Origin: Candidatus Kapaibacterium sp. | Lineage (GTDB): Bacteria > Bacteroidota > Ignavibacteria > Kapaibacteriales > UBA2268 | Assembly (NCBI GenBank): GCA_027858275.1 | Contig: JAQIDA010000083.1 | Coordinates: 1 to 10,781, forward strand | Direction: 5' to 3' | Length of the DNA stretch: 10,781 nucleotides | Shown here: in pieces, positions 1-7,848 of the stretch | Layout: each line of letters begins with the position of its first letter | Numbering within the stretch: the first letter of the stretch is position 1 | Program-made: the position numbers and the translations under genes | Notes under the pieces: generated by a model | What the model was told of the DNA's origin: nothing | Databases searched by the model: none | Seen by the model: the letters and a program-made list of their open reading frames with translations, nothing else

Positions 1-1900
1 TATCAAAATAATAAGGCAATGCCATGGCTGCATGTTCTTTTTCTGATATTTCCATCAAATCAGCGAAATAGGCAAATTGTTTTTTCGCCGCTTGCGGCAA
101 CTTATTATAAATTTTTGTGAATGCCGAAGCATCGGCATTAATTAATTCAGCGATTTTTGCAGCGGAAGAAACAGTTGTTTCGTCCTGCTCATCGCTGAGT
201 CCGAAGAGCTCCAATAAAGCTTCCATTTCGTTCATTTTGCGCGGATACATTCTGAATCGAGGCTCGAGTGAATCAGGTATACCTAATCGATTCTTCGCGA
301 GTTGAATGGCAGTGCCGAGTCCGCCTCGAAGATCAACAAGTCCGCGCTCGAAAGCATCGTCTCCGACCCAAACTCTTCCCTTAGCCAAAGCGCGAGTTTC
401 TTCAAAAGTTTTGTTTCTGGATTCAGCAACCTTGTTCAGGAATCTGAAGTAAATGCCGTTTGAGAGATTATAGAGTTTTTTCTTATCTTTTGCCTGCATA
501 GCGAGCATCGGATTCAAAAAGTTAGCATTAGCGGCAGTCGAGATTGTGTCAACAGTAATATCAAGTTTCTCGAGCAATTTGCTGAAATTCGGAATAATCA
601 ATATTACGCCGATTGATCCCGTAATTGTATTCGGATGTGCCACAATCGTATCACAGGCCATAGCCATGTAATACCCGCCGGAAGCAGCTACGTCACTCAT
701 TGAGGCGTACACCGGTTTTACTTTTTTCGTTCTTACAATTTCATTCCACATTACTTCCGAAGCGATAACCGAGCCGCCCGGGCTGTCAATTCTCAGGATA
801 ATAGCCTTGACATTGTTATCTTTACGAGCGCTTTTCAAATATTTTACAATTTCGCCGGAAGCTATTGATTTTTCGTTATCAAATGGACTTGTTTTGCTGC
901 CGGATTTGATTGCGCCGACAGCATTTATAATTGCGATTTTTGTGTTTCGATCAGTTTTCTTGACGGATAAAGTTCCGACTCCGTCGAGGTATTTTCGTAT
1001 TGAAACAAATTTTAATTTCATGTCTTCAAAATCTTCACCGAAGACTTCTTCTTTAATGATTCTCTTGACCTTTGTTTCCGAGGCCAATTCATCCACAAAT
1101 CCCAATGTTTGAATAGTTTCTGCGGTATAAATTCCGCGATTCAGAGCAGACAATACTTTTTCTTTATCCATTGATCTGGATTCGGCAATAGCACCGACAA
1201 AATTTTTATATCTGTGATCGATCAAAACTTTGAGCTGATGTCTCGATGAATCACTAAAATTCTTTCGACTGTAACTATCACCGGCAGATTTGAAATCTTC
1301 AAATCCCTGAACATTGAATTCCACCCCAAATTTTGCGAACATTCCTTTCATATACATCGCGGAAATATTGAATCCGTCTAATTCCATTATGCCCTCGCTC
1401 GACATAAATATTTTGTCGGCGACTAAGGCGTTGAAATAGTCTGTTTCTGTACCGATTTCGATAAAGGCGTAAATGAATTTGCCGGATTTTTTGAATTCGA
1501 TTAATGCGTCGCGTATTTCCGCGGCTTTCGCGTAGCCCATTGAAGTATGAGACGCTTTTATGTAAATCCCTTCTATTTTGTCATCATCAGCCGCGTGTTT
1601 GACGGCTGTCAAAACATCATAGAACGAAACTTTTGAACCGGGAGCACCGAAGATTGCTCCAAGATCGCTGCCGGTATATTCATCAAGTGAAGTACCATAA
1701 TCAAGTTTTAATACAGAATTTTGGGTTACTTCATAAGGTTCCGTTTCAAAAGAGCTTGCCACACTTCCGATAAGTGCGATTACGACCACAACAAAGCCGA
1801 CTACAATGGCAAGGATTACCGCGACAGGTATCCACCATCCGGATTTTTTAGGTGCTTGTCTGTAGTAAGGCGGGGGAGTGCTTGTATTTGGATTTGACAT
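1..1900 (-). CDS. sppA: Signal peptide peptidase SppA, 67K type (3' end cut by window edge)
   Basis: Membrane-anchored serine protease that degrades signal peptides left in the inner membrane after export. Translating the reverse complement gives 633 codons with no stop before the window edge. Residues 1-21 are a Pro/Tyr-rich cytoplasmic tail, followed by one membrane segment at about 22-46 that begins GWWIPVAVILAIVVG. Two tandem S49 halves follow. The catalytic Lys is Lys204 (motif FKSAGD, codon 1291-1289) in the N-terminal half. The nucleophile is Ser407 (motif SDVAASGGYYMA, codon 682-680) in the C-terminal half. These lie close to Lys209 and Ser409 of the E. coli enzyme, so the dyad looks intact. 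The tail ends in a hydrophobic ALPYYFD segment. I infer that only a few residues are missing, since E. coli SppA has 618. The start is set by AAAGGA at 1907-1912, six bases upstream of the ATG. The gene is divergent from the kinase genes. Confidence 0.95.
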   Translation of the reverse strand, partial: MSNPNTSTPPPYYRQAPKKSGWWIPVAVILAIVVGFVVVVIALIGSVASSFETEPYEVTQNSVLKLDYGTSLDEYTGSDLGAIFGAPGSKVSFYDVLTAVKHAADDDKIEGIYIKASHTSMGYAKAAEIRDALIEFKKSGKFIYAFIEIGTETDYFNALVADKIFMSSEGIMELDGFNISAMYMKGMFAKFGVEFNVQGFEDFKSAGDSYSRKNFSDSSRHQLKVLIDHRYKNFVGAIAESRSMDKEKVLSALNRGIYTAETIQTLGFVDELASETKVKRIIKEEVFGEDFEDMKLKFVSIRKYLDGVGTLSVKKTDRNTKIAIINAVGAIKSGSKTSPFDNEKSIASGEIVKYLKSARKDNNVKAIILRIDSPGGSVIASEVMWNEIVRTKKVKPVYASMSDVAASGGYYMAMACDTIVAHPNTITGSIGVILIIPNFSKLLEKLDITVDTISTAANANFLNPMLAMQAKDKKKLYNLSNGIYFRFLNKVAESRNKTFEETRALAKGRVWVGDDAFERGLVDLRGGLGTAIQLAKNRLGIPDSLEPRFRMYPRKMNEMEALLELFGLSDEQDETTVSSAAKIAELINADASAFTKIYNKLPQAAKKQFAYFADLMEISEKEHAAMALPYYFD

Positions 1901-1990
1901 TTTGTTTCCTTTAATAGTTGCTGTCAAAATATGTTTCTGTATTCCACTACGATTAATTCCGTTGAATGTTTCTTTATTCAAAGCAGAACG

Positions 1991-2017
1991 ATTATAAACA
2001 TAATGCTTTTTTGTCAA
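1991..2017 (-). promoter_or_regulatory. Sigma70-like promoter for sppA
   Basis: Read on the minus strand, a perfect TTGACA (complement of 2012-2017) is followed by a perfect TATAAT (complement of 1991-1996). The spacer is 15 bp, shorter than the usual 17. The -10 ends about 90 bases upstream of the sppA ATG and points towards it. An overlapping TATGTTTA comes within one base of the Bacteroidota -7 consensus TAnnTTTG, so the exact element used is uncertain. Confidence 0.5.
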
Positions 2018-2108
2018 AATTCCGAGTTAAAAACGAAAAAGCCCCGGCATGATAATTGTTGATAATCTGTCCAAGCAGCATTATTCGCTCATAAACAGGG
2101 ATATTAAT

Positions 2109-2210
2109 ATGGAACTCGCAAATCTTGATCTCATCAGCTTAATTATTATCGGAGCTTTAAGCATGAAAGTCCTGATCAGATTGAATAAGAAGGACAGGCA
2201 TCTTTTTTGA
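2109..2210 (+). CDS. Possible 33-residue single-pass membrane peptide
   Basis: A short reading frame lies in the sppA/kinase intergenic region. It opens MELANLDLISLIIIGALSMK and continues into a basic tail containing RLNKKDR. Residues 7-22 are hydrophobic and could form one membrane helix with a positive C-terminal side facing the cytoplasm. An AGGG at 2097-2100 lies 8 bases before the ATG and could serve as a ribosome binding site. I do not recognise a family. Against it: the frame is short, no convincing promoter is visible, and 33 codons can stay open by chance. Its only support is hydrophobic-plus-basic composition and the possible SD. If real, it might be a small membrane modulator of the adjacent kinase or protease, but that is speculation. 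Confidence 0.3.
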   Translation: MELANLDLISLIIIGALSMKVLIRLNKKDRHLF

Positions 2211-2277
2211 TGAATTTTTCAGAAATACAGAAATTTGCAGGTTGAATCAATGCAGACAAAAAAATTTCCGCCTCCGT

Positions 2278-2360
2278 TTGTACGACAACAATATTATACC
2301 TATATTCAAAGTTAACAAATGTTAATTATGTATTTTGTCTTTAACAATTGTACGAGAACA
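2278..2360 (+). promoter_or_regulatory. Repeat cluster upstream of the first kinase (candidate operator region)
   Basis: A 13-base direct repeat, TTGTACGAcAACA, occurs at 2278-2290 and again with one mismatch (TTGTACGAgAACA) at 2348-2360. The two copies start exactly 70 bp apart. The second copy ends 8 bases before the kinase ATG. Between them is the perfect inverted repeat TTAACA-AA-TGTTAA at 2312-2325. A further TTAACA lies at 2341-2346. This resembles a regulator-binding region, but no protein or family is assigned. I see no clear -10/-35 pair and no SD before the kinase ATG. The rest of the 1901-2368 gap holds the sppA leader and promoter and the small frame at 2109-2210. Confidence 0.35.
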
Positions 2361-2368
2361 GATCTTAA

Positions 2369-4216
2369 ATGATACAAAACAAACTGACCGGACGATACAA
2401 ACCCGACATTTTGCGGGAAATGCTCAATTCTATAGCTGTTCTTTCAGGTCAGTCAGCGTCAATCTTTTTTAACTCAGAAATGATACTTTCAACAGATCGC
2501 TTTGTCTCTGCCAAAGATAATGCTGATTCTACGGAGCTTGCCGGACTTTCAGGCGATTTACTCCTCAGGAATTACTCCGACAAAACAATAGATTTAATCA
2601 TTCCGTTTGAATATGATTTCGACAGCGGATATGAATTGATTATACAACCCTCTTCCGAAGAAATCGTTTTCCAGGACGGTCGTTTCATACTGACAGACGA
2701 AATGAAAAACAAAGTCGGGCATTTTCAAAATTTCCTGAGATTTATCGTCGAAGACTCGCTGCTGAGTTCAAATTTGCTCAACAATATTAGCGTAGATTCA
2801 TTGGAAGACTTCATAATTGTTGTCGATCGAGATCTGAAAGTTACATTTGTCAATAAGTCTTTTGAACTTTATGCCGCCAAGACTTCTTGGAAAGCTGAAG
2901 ATATTTTAGGCACGAACATTTTTGATATATTCCCTTATCTTCCAAGCAAGTTTATTCAAGAATACAGAACGATTTTAGAAACAGGGGAGACTGTTGTTTC
3001 TGAAACTGTCAGCCTGATAGACGGAGAAATCAAAGTCACTGAAGCTCGTAAAATTCCAATTTTCAAAGCAGAAAAAGTTATTGGAGTATTGTCAGTGATC
3101 AGAGATATTGCCAAGCGTCGAATCGCGGAAGCCAAACTCAAAGAAAGTGAGATAAAATACAGGCAATTGTATTCAGAGATGAACGAAGGATTGGCTCTGC
3201 ACGAAATGATCTACGATGATGACAACAATCCCGTTGATTTCACTATGGAAGATGTCAATCGCGCCTATGAGAAATCCCTGGGGATAAAGAAAAGGGATAT
3301 TATCGGCAAACTTGCTTCGGAAATATACGGAAGAACGTCTCCGTTTATTGAGATAGCCGATCAGGTTTTAAAATCAGGCGTTTCGCAAACCTATGAGCAT
3401 TATGCTGAAGAACTCGACAAACATTTATTGATTGCATGTTTTTCTCCTGCTGAGGGCAAATTCGCGAATATTTTTCATGATGTTACTGATAAGGTCCGGG
3501 CCTTGAAAAAGAATGCCGATCTGAGTTCCGAGCTAAAAGCCAAAAATAAGGAAAGCAGGCAATTTACTTATGCGGTATCACATGATCTGAAAAGTCCGCT
3601 CATAACAATTAAAGGGTTTATGGGTCTGATAGCAGATGATTTGGCAGAGGGGAATTACGATCGTATCCCGGAAGACCTGGTGCGAATTTCAAACGCTTCC
3701 GACAAAATGGATGACTTACTCGATGACATTTTGAATTTATCACGAATCGGTTTTGTCGTCAACAACCCTGTCATTATCCCGATTAATAAATTGATCAGCG
3801 AAGTAATCGAACTTCTCCACGGAACAATATCAGAAAAAAATGTTACTGTTAAAGTAAGCGAAAACATGCCTGATCTATTTGCTGACTATCGCCGCATTTC
3901 AGAAGTATTTCAAAATTTAATTGAAAACAGCATTAAATTTTCTTCTAACCAAAAAGAACCAAAAATCGAGATCTCCTGTGAGATGAAAGGCGAAATCCCT
4001 GAATTTCATATTCGAGACTACGGTATAGGAATTGATGAAGAGGATCAGAGAAGCATATTTGTCTTGTTTAATAAAATTGATGACTCATACAGCGGCTCAG
4101 GCGTAGGATTGTCAATTGTCAAAAGAATTTGTGAGCTGCGCGGAGGCTATATCAAAGTAGATTCGCAAGGACTCAACAAAGGCACAGTCTTCAAATTTAC
4201 TTTTACCGGAGAATAA
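2369..4216 (+). CDS. Soluble PAS-PAS sensor histidine kinase, no receiver domain
   Basis: Cytoplasmic two-component sensor kinase of 615 residues with no membrane segment or signal peptide. Residues 1-135 are a region I cannot assign. PAS 1 lies at about 142-250 (FIIVVDRDLKVTFVN through VIRDIAKR). PAS 2 at about 262-378 is more degenerate and ends FHDVTDK. A short coiled linker leads to HisKA at about 396-462 with the phospho-accepting His405 in SHDLKSPL. The HATPase_c domain at about 505-613 has N-box Asn520 (LIENSIKFS), G1 box DYGIGI and G2 box SGSGVGLSIVKR, so the catalytic parts look intact. The SHDLKSP H-box is the type often seen in PAS and phytochrome-like kinases. The ligand is not predictable. 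No response regulator is encoded beside it, so its partner is elsewhere or is the C-terminal receiver of the next gene. The ATG lacks an evident SD. An in-frame Met at position 19 is a less likely alternative start. Confidence 0.92.
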   Translation: MIQNKLTGRYKPDILREMLNSIAVLSGQSASIFFNSEMILSTDRFVSAKDNADSTELAGLSGDLLLRNYSDKTIDLIIPFEYDFDSGYELIIQPSSEEIVFQDGRFILTDEMKNKVGHFQNFLRFIVEDSLLSSNLLNNISVDSLEDFIIVVDRDLKVTFVNKSFELYAAKTSWKAEDILGTNIFDIFPYLPSKFIQEYRTILETGETVVSETVSLIDGEIKVTEARKIPIFKAEKVIGVLSVIRDIAKRRIAEAKLKESEIKYRQLYSEMNEGLALHEMIYDDDNNPVDFTMEDVNRAYEKSLGIKKRDIIGKLASEIYGRTSPFIEIADQVLKSGVSQTYEHYAEELDKHLLIACFSPAEGKFANIFHDVTDKVRALKKNADLSSELKAKNKESRQFTYAVSHDLKSPLITIKGFMGLIADDLAEGNYDRIPEDLVRISNASDKMDDLLDDILNLSRIGFVVNNPVIIPINKLISEVIELLHGTISEKNVTVKVSENMPDLFADYRRISEVFQNLIENSIKFSSNQKEPKIEISCEMKGEIPEFHIRDYGIGIDEEDQRSIFVLFNKIDDSYSGSGVGLSIVKRICELRGGYIKVDSQGLNKGTVFKFTFTGE

Positions 4217-4446
4217 ACTTGTTCAACAGGTATTATTCAATTACCGGCACACACATCATCATGGAGCAATGCTTCAGAAACATAGACAATCATATTTTAT
4301 TTACTAAAATTAATATATATCAATCCAAATACAGGAATATTAATTTTTTTAATAAAGTATTTTTTCATATCTTAAACTGTTACGGAAACAGTATTTATAT
4401 TATTCACTCATTTTTTTATCTATTAGGCAGGTTCATCAGTAAGCTT
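4217..4446 (+). other. AT-rich spacer between the kinases, open in the downstream frame
   Basis: The 230-bp gap is markedly more AT-rich than the flanking genes. It has no stop codon in the frame of the downstream hybrid kinase. Translating it from a TTG at 4219 or an ATG at 4261 gives a Phe/Ile/Asn/Tyr-rich sequence unlike any domain I know. Neither start has an SD. A 6-bp stem, ACTGTT-ACGGA-AACAGT at 4376-4392, followed by a T/A-rich run, is too weak to call a terminator. I treat the stretch as non-coding spacer or leader that could hold a promoter for the hybrid kinase, but an N-terminal extension cannot be excluded. Confidence 0.45.
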
Positions 4447-6939
4447 ATGGAAAGAATTTATCAGATATTACTCGTTGAAGATGAGCACATGCATGCTGAG
4501 CTGGTGTATCGTGCCTTCGAGTCTCAGGCAAATAAATATAAGATAGATATAGCCTCCTCAATCAAAGACGCTGAGACCTTCATTAAGAAAAATTCTCCTG
4601 ATCTTATTATTGCTGTTTGGTTATTGCCGGACGGAAAGGGCTTGGAATTACTGTCAGTTGATCCTGACAAAAGATCATGCCCGATAGTTGTTATGACTAG
4701 TCACGGAAATGAAGTTATTGCCGTTGAGGTTATGAAATCCGGTGCTATGGACTATATCATTAAATCTACCGAAACCCTCAAAGATATGCCACATATAGCC
4801 GGTCGACTGATTGAGGAATGGAGCAATATTACTGAGCGCAAAAACGCTGAGAAATCCTTGCGTGAAAGTGAAAAATATAACAGAAATTTATTTGAACTAT
4901 CTGCCGTTGGTTTGTTCTTGCTTGATACTTCCGGTATAATTACTGATATCAATCCCTTGTGCGCTGAGATTGTCGGCAGAACTGCTGAAGATTTATTAGG
5001 ATCGGAATATTCTGACCTTTTGCCCGAAGAATTCTCTGATGTTGAAAAGCAGCTGTCGAAATCATTGGCTGAAACCGGACGATACGGCCCTTTGGAAATC
5101 GAGTGGTTCCATAAAAACGGCAGTCGTATACCCGTAAAAATATCCGGGAACATATTAGAAAGATTAGGCAAGCCCTTCGTTTTCTCAAGTGTCGAAGATA
5201 TCACCGTTCACAAAAGATCAGAATTAATACAATCTGTTCTGTTTGAAATCGCTAATGCCGCCAACAAATCTGATAATATAGATGATTTGTTCAACGCAAT
5301 TCATCGCCAGCTGTCTGAAATAATTGATACTGACAATTTTTATATTGCCTTGCATGACAAGGAAAATGACGCCTTCAAGCTTGCATATTCAATCAATAAA
5401 AATAATAACGAGCCATACATTGGATCAAAAAGCTGTGTTTCTTTTGTTGTTGAAAATGAATCCCCGGTTTTACTCAATGAATCAAAATACCTTAAATTAA
5501 AACAACTTGGCAAAATTAAAATAGTTGCTGACCAACCACAAATTTGGTTGGGTGTTCCTCTTCGCGGGACAAAGTCGATTATTGGAGTTGTGGCTGTGTA
5601 TAGTTTTGAAAGCGAAAACAAATACACTGAGTCTGACTTGAAGCTCCTTCAATTTGTATCTGATCAAATTGCGCTTGCCGTTGAACGGAAATTGCATGAA
5701 GAAGAAACAATTAAAGCGAAAGAATCCGCCGAGGCGGCAAACTTTGCTAAGACGATGTTCTTGGACAATATTAGTCACGAGTTACGTACTCCCCTGAATC
5801 CCATTATCGGATTTTCTAATCTGCTGCTGACCTATCATGATATTGGCAAAGAAGCAAAAGATATGATGGAATTGATATTGTCATCATCCAAAACTATGCT
5901 ATCGATTGTCAATGACATATTGGATATTTCAAAAATTGAAGAAGGTGAAATCACCTTTGAGAATACTGTCTTGAATTTGCATGACTTTTTCAACGAGACA
6001 TTCATGCCATTGAAAATTCAAGCGGAACAATCCAATTTAGTATTGAGTTGGGAGATAGACGAGAGCGTACCCGAAAAAATAGTTGGCGATTATCATCGAC
6101 TTTGGCAAATATTTAATAATTTAGTAAGCAATGCCATAAAATTCTCAGATAAACATGAAGGGAAAATCCTGATTAGCGCGGCGATGTGTCCTCCCTCTCA
6201 GTTATACTCTTTGAAAAAAAACAACCGGAACGCTAAGTCAGCCCTATGTTTCTCTGTTACGGATGAGGGGATTGGAATTGAAGATGATAAAATAGACAAT
6301 ATTTTCGATATGTTCTCTCAGGCTGACAACACACTTACTCGTGAGCACGGCGGAGCGGGTTTGGGCTTGTCAATAGTCAAACGTCTGGTTGAATTAATGG
6401 ACGGAGTTGTTCTGGTTGAAAGTGAGCCGGGCAAGGGAACTCGTTTCGATATGCTTTTGCCCTATGTCGAGCCCGAAAATTTCACTGCAAAAGTAACAAA
6501 AAATATCAGTCCTTACGTCATGACGGTTCCGAATTCAGCCTCGCGTGAATTGACAAGGGTGTTGATCGCCGAAGATGAAGTAACGAACAGATTGTTTTTA
6601 GAAAAATTTCTGGTCGCACGAAACGGATTTTCTTCAACTTTTGCTAACGACGGAGTTGAAGTTGTTGATCTGTTCCAATCGATTCAGTTTGACGTGATTT
6701 TAATGGATATCAGAATGCCGGTTATGGACGGTGTTAAGGCCACTGACCGGATTAGGAGTATTGAGCGTGAAAACGGCGGTGTGGAAACCGGAATACCTAT
6801 TATTGGAGTAACTGCTCAGGCAATAACCGGAAGCAAAGAACGTTTCTTGGCAGCTGGAATGAATGATGTTGTTTTTAAGCCTTTCATCGCTCAGAATTTA
6901 ATTAATACGATAAAAAAAGCGGTTAATAAATTGGATTAG
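4447..6939 (+). CDS. Hybrid sensor histidine kinase REC*-PAS-GAF-HisKA-HATPase-REC with degenerate first receiver
   Basis: An 830-residue cytoplasmic hybrid kinase. Receiver 1 (about 4-123) has the acidic pair Glu11/Asp12, Thr84 and Lys106. At the phospho-acceptor position it has Val57 (IIAVWLLPDGKG, codon GTT) where Asp is expected, so it probably cannot be phosphorylated normally. PAS follows at about 140-258 and GAF at about 260-415. HisKA at about 430-500 has His444 (ISHELRTPL). HATPase_c at about 545-665 has Asn562 (LVSNAIKFS), DEGIGI and GGAGLGLSIVKR. The C-terminal receiver (about 699-825) looks intact, with acceptor Asp754 (ILMDIRMPVMDG), a VTAQA Thr and a KPF Lys. Likely relay is His444 to Asp754; there is no HPt or DNA-binding output. 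I chose ATG 4447 because the receiver fold starts immediately after it (MERIYQILLVEDE), although no good SD precedes it. The gene lies 230 bp after the first kinase and 6 bp before the DUF2520 gene. Confidence 0.92.
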   Translation: MERIYQILLVEDEHMHAELVYRAFESQANKYKIDIASSIKDAETFIKKNSPDLIIAVWLLPDGKGLELLSVDPDKRSCPIVVMTSHGNEVIAVEVMKSGAMDYIIKSTETLKDMPHIAGRLIEEWSNITERKNAEKSLRESEKYNRNLFELSAVGLFLLDTSGIITDINPLCAEIVGRTAEDLLGSEYSDLLPEEFSDVEKQLSKSLAETGRYGPLEIEWFHKNGSRIPVKISGNILERLGKPFVFSSVEDITVHKRSELIQSVLFEIANAANKSDNIDDLFNAIHRQLSEIIDTDNFYIALHDKENDAFKLAYSINKNNNEPYIGSKSCVSFVVENESPVLLNESKYLKLKQLGKIKIVADQPQIWLGVPLRGTKSIIGVVAVYSFESENKYTESDLKLLQFVSDQIALAVERKLHEEETIKAKESAEAANFAKTMFLDNISHELRTPLNPIIGFSNLLLTYHDIGKEAKDMMELILSSSKTMLSIVNDILDISKIEEGEITFENTVLNLHDFFNETFMPLKIQAEQSNLVLSWEIDESVPEKIVGDYHRLWQIFNNLVSNAIKFSDKHEGKILISAAMCPPSQLYSLKKNNRNAKSALCFSVTDEGIGIEDDKIDNIFDMFSQADNTLTREHGGAGLGLSIVKRLVELMDGVVLVESEPGKGTRFDMLLPYVEPENFTAKVTKNISPYVMTVPNSASRELTRVLIAEDEVTNRLFLEKFLVARNGFSSTFANDGVEVVDLFQSIQFDVILMDIRMPVMDGVKATDRIRSIERENGGVETGIPIIGVTAQAITGSKERFLAAGMNDVVFKPFIAQNLINTIKKAVNKLD

Positions 6940-6945
6940 AAAAAT

Positions 6946-7845
6946 ATGAATGATTATTACGCAAATCGCCCGATTAGGGTAGGTATTGTCGGAGCCGGCA
7001 AACTCGGTTTGTCTTTGGCTAAATTGTTTAACGCTTCCAAACAACTCGTTTGGGTTGTGGAGCGCAACGATTCGCGCCGAAGAATTTTAAAAAAGAATGT
7101 TCAGGCTGATGTTTACGCTTCGATAAACCATGTAAGACAGTCCGCGGATTTTATTTTTATAACGGTCGGCGATCCTATTATAAGGAATATATGTAAAGAA
7201 CTCTGCCGGAAACTGGGTGTTAAGCTAAAAGGTAAACACATTATCCATTGCTCCGGATCGAAAAAAGTTGATCTTATTGAAAGTGTACGCCGTGTAGGTG
7301 CCGTGCCGGTTGCCGCACATCCCTACCAATCATTTTACTATCCTTCAGAAAGGCTGTTCGACGGCATCAGCTGGGGCGTAGAAGTCAGTGGTGATCCCGA
7401 CCCGGTTATTAAATTCCTACGTACAACAGGCGGTTTCCCTGTTCTGCTGAGTGAAGAAACTGCTTCAAACAAAGCACTCTATCACAGTTCCGCTGTGGTC
7501 TCGACCAATTTCATCAGCATGGTGTTGAAACTAGCGACAAAAATTGCTCTGAAAGCAGGAATCAAGCCTGAACAGTTTATTCCGCATATTGTAAGAACCT
7601 CGGTCTACAACCACTTCAAGGCATATAATCGCCGTGACTCGATGCCTTTGACAGGACCTTTTGCTCGAGGCGATGTTGAAACAATTGAGACACATCTCGA
7701 AATGTTGAAAGACGATCCCGAATTAGAACGACTCTATAAAGTGATGGCAGACGCGACACTTGATCTGTCAGATGCTGCGCACTATTATGATTCAATGACA
7801 TTCAAAGCCATGAAAAAGCTCATTGAGGGTGAAATTAAGGACTAA
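6946..7845 (+). CDS. DUF2520-type Rossmann-fold NAD(P)-binding protein
   Basis: A 299-residue protein of the Rossmann-like/DUF2520 group, which resembles F420-dependent NADP oxidoreductases and pyrroline-5-carboxylate reductase-like dehydrogenases. The dinucleotide-binding loop is GIVGAGKLG at 13-21 (Gly16-x-Gly18-x-x-Gly21), and Glu39 lies at the end of the second strand. Family signatures follow: HPYQSF at 125-130, YHSSAVVSTNF at 179-189 and LTGPFARGD at 235-243, then His250. The C-terminal half is the helical DUF2520 domain. Length fits the family. The substrate is not established for this group as far as I know, so I assign only a cytoplasmic NAD(P)-dependent oxidoreductase-like role. It begins 6 bp after the hybrid kinase stop, so the two are probably co-transcribed, perhaps with the next gene 3 bp downstream. 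There is no clear SD before its ATG, so translational coupling is plausible. Confidence 0.88.
   Translation: MNDYYANRPIRVGIVGAGKLGLSLAKLFNASKQLVWVVERNDSRRRILKKNVQADVYASINHVRQSADFIFITVGDPIIRNICKELCRKLGVKLKGKHIIHCSGSKKVDLIESVRRVGAVPVAAHPYQSFYYPSERLFDGISWGVEVSGDPDPVIKFLRTTGGFPVLLSEETASNKALYHSSAVVSTNFISMVLKLATKIALKAGIKPEQFIPHIVRTSVYNHFKAYNRRDSMPLTGPFARGDVETIETHLEMLKDDPELERLYKVMADATLDLSDAAHYYDSMTFKAMKKLIEGEIKD
7837..7841 (+). promoter_or_regulatory. Ribosome binding site that fixes a TTG start
   Basis: AAGGA lies inside the last codons of the DUF2520 gene, 7 bases before the TTG at 7849. No ATG exists in that frame until deep in the protein. This site is the main reason to accept TTG as the start of the DUF4870-like gene. 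It also suggests translational coupling. Confidence 0.6.
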
Positions 7846-7848
7846 TCA

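Noticed and set aside
807..1112. 101-codon plus-strand frame inside sppA
   Set aside because: It lies opposite the conserved S49 protease sequence, which is clearly coded on the minus strand.
4376..4392. Hairpin ACTGTT-ACGGA-AACAGT as a rho-independent terminator after the first kinase
   Set aside because: The stem is only 6 bp with low GC, and no clean T-run follows.
4219..4446. TTG-initiated 76-residue N-terminal extension of the hybrid kinase
   Set aside because: There is no SD, composition is extremely AT-driven and no domain is recognisable. The receiver fold begins directly at ATG 4447, so the extension is kept only as a finding.
4752..5204. 150-codon minus-strand frame inside the hybrid kinase
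   Set aside because: It is Ser-rich shadow sequence opposite the PAS domain, with no family features.
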